Assembly (NCBI RefSeq): GCF_900108485.1
Contig: NZ_FNXF01000002.1
Coordinates: 124,001 to 188,000 of the forward strand
Length of the DNA stretch: 64,000 nt
Direction of reading: 5' to 3'
Source of the DNA: Rheinheimera pacifica
GTDB lineage: Bacteria; Pseudomonadota; Gammaproteobacteria; Enterobacterales; Alteromonadaceae
Numbering within the stretch: position 1 is the first letter of the stretch; every line of letters starts with the position of its first letter. The notes beneath the pieces were generated by a model. It did not search any database. It was not told where the DNA came from and was given only the letters and a program-made list of their open reading frames with translations. Both the position numbers and the translations under genes were made by a program. Positions 63,331 to 64,000 of the stretch are shown piece after piece.

Positions 63331-64000
63331 TTAAAGCAGCGGGCCTGCGGCCACTAATGCTTTACCTTCTTCGTTATCGGTAAATTTAATAAAGTTATCA
63401 ATAAAACGTGTGGCTAAGTCTTTGGCTTTTAGCTGCCATTCTGCCGCATTAGCGTAAGTGTTCCGCGGATCGAGAATAGATACATCATCCACCCCGTGCA
63501 GTGCGGTTGGCATTGCCAGATTAAAATACGGTAGTTGCACAAATTCCGCATTTTCAATGCTGCCATCTAAAATGGCATCAATAATGGCGCGGGTGGCTTT
63601 AATGGAAATACGCTTACCGCTGCCATTCCAACCGGTATTCACCAAATAAGCTTCTGCGCCCGATGCCGCCATACGCTTGCCTAATACTTCGGCATACTTG
63701 GTTGGGTGCAAGCTTAAAAACGCCGCACCAAAACAGCTGGAGAAGGTGGGTGTTGGCTCAGTAATACCTCGCTCAGTACCGGCCAGCTTGGCAGTAAAGC
63801 CAGACAGGAAGTGGTACTTGGCCTGATCTTTAGTTAACTTAGATACCGGTGGTAATACACCAAAGGCATCAGCAGTTAAAAAAATCACTTTTTTCGCGTG
63901 GCCCGCTTTAGACACCGGTGTAACGATATTATCGATATGATAAATCGGGTAAGACACGCGGGTATTTTCGGTTTTAGAGCCATCGTTAAAGTCAATTTCA
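63331..64000 (-). CDS. pckA: Phosphoenolpyruvate carboxykinase (ATP), C-terminal part; 5' end outside the window
   Basis: The minus-strand frame is open to the window edge and lacks a start. It contains [98 protein letters not shown] and [10 protein letters not shown], all typical of the ATP-dependent PEPCK C-terminal domain. It converts oxaloacetate to PEP in gluconeogenesis, fitting growth on chitin- and peptide-derived carbon. A terminator follows. Confidence 0.95.
   Translation of the reverse strand, partial: EIDFNDGSKTENTRVSYPIYHIDNIVTPVSKAGHAKKVIFLTADAFGVLPPVSKLTKDQAKYHFLSGFTAKLAGTERGITEPTPTFSSCFGAAFLSLHPTKYAEVLGKRMAASGAEAYLVNTGWNGSGKRISIKATRAIIDAILDGSIENAEFVQLPYFNLAMPTALHGVDDVSILDPRNTYANAAEWQLKAKDLATRFIDNFIKFTDNEEGKALVAAGPLL

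Noticed and set aside
1-64000. tRNA, rRNA, CRISPR array, transposase, integrase or attachment site
   Set aside because: No direct-repeat array with regular spacers, no cloverleaf-like sequence and no mobile-element protein was seen. The structured repeats A to D have no coding part and no target-site duplication that I could identify.

Overview
The window looks like chromosomal DNA of an aquatic, polysaccharide-degrading gammaproteobacterium of the Alteromonadales / Rheinheimera-Alishewanella-Arsukibacterium type. This is inferred from the gene repertoire: large TonB-dependent receptors, a chitin cluster, an E. coli-like slyX/yheV/yheS/yheT/yheU/pckA backbone, and near-balanced base composition. 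I see no rRNA, tRNA, CRISPR array, transposase or phage gene. Both window ends cut genes: a diguanylate cyclase on the left and pckA on the right.

Layout. 1-2917: a three-gene minus-strand operon (periplasmic-binding-like protein, outer-membrane barrel, membrane diguanylate cyclase). 3081-5317: RNA helicase rhlE with a structured leader, and a solute-binding protein. 5405-21918: a maltodextrin/starch locus with a lipoprotein pullulanase, two TonB-dependent receptors, a periplasmic GH13 enzyme, a flavin halogenase-like protein, an HTH-only AraC-type protein and malQ. Four copies of a 14-bp palindrome centred on ATACGTAT lie 116-134 bp upstream of four of these genes, as expected of one LacI-type regulon. 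22050-27214: an OmpA-like barrel, an M13 peptidase and a DUF350/DUF1190/ATP-grasp operon. 27581-33290: a chitin cluster of two GH18 chitinases and an AA10 lytic monooxygenase. The first chitinase has a NagR-like palindrome over its probable -35 box. 33547-37622: a 1122-residue secreted protein with a C-terminal dockerin and a transglutaminase-like Cys-His-Asp arrangement, followed by a cohesin-like protein with a PEP-CTERM-like tail. 37777-47023: argA, a large alpha/beta hydrolase, a short GlpD-like oxidoreductase, proB, an OmpA-type lipoprotein, fkpA, a WD40 lipoprotein and slyX. 47164-59514: yheV, yheS, fdxA, a COG2509 flavoprotein, a PAS-GAF-GGDEF protein, an amidohydrolase, a GMC oxidoreductase with a Tat partner, and yheT-yheU. 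59607-64000: a choice-of-anchor I lipoprotein, a chemotaxis receptor and pckA.

The most interesting unexplained structure is a dispersed ~97-bp intergenic element present four times (29360, 47043, 50537 and, divergent and on the minus strand, 57606). Its terminal stem changes in a compensatory way between copies, and it contains two hairpins that present GGA in the loop. This suggests a structured RNA repeat, possibly one that binds CsrA/RsmA.

How the genes fit together: secreted or surface enzymes cut starch/pullulan and chitin, the TonB receptors import maltodextrins, the periplasmic GH13 enzyme and MalQ process them, and c-di-GMP and chemotaxis proteins link nutrient sensing to surface behaviour.
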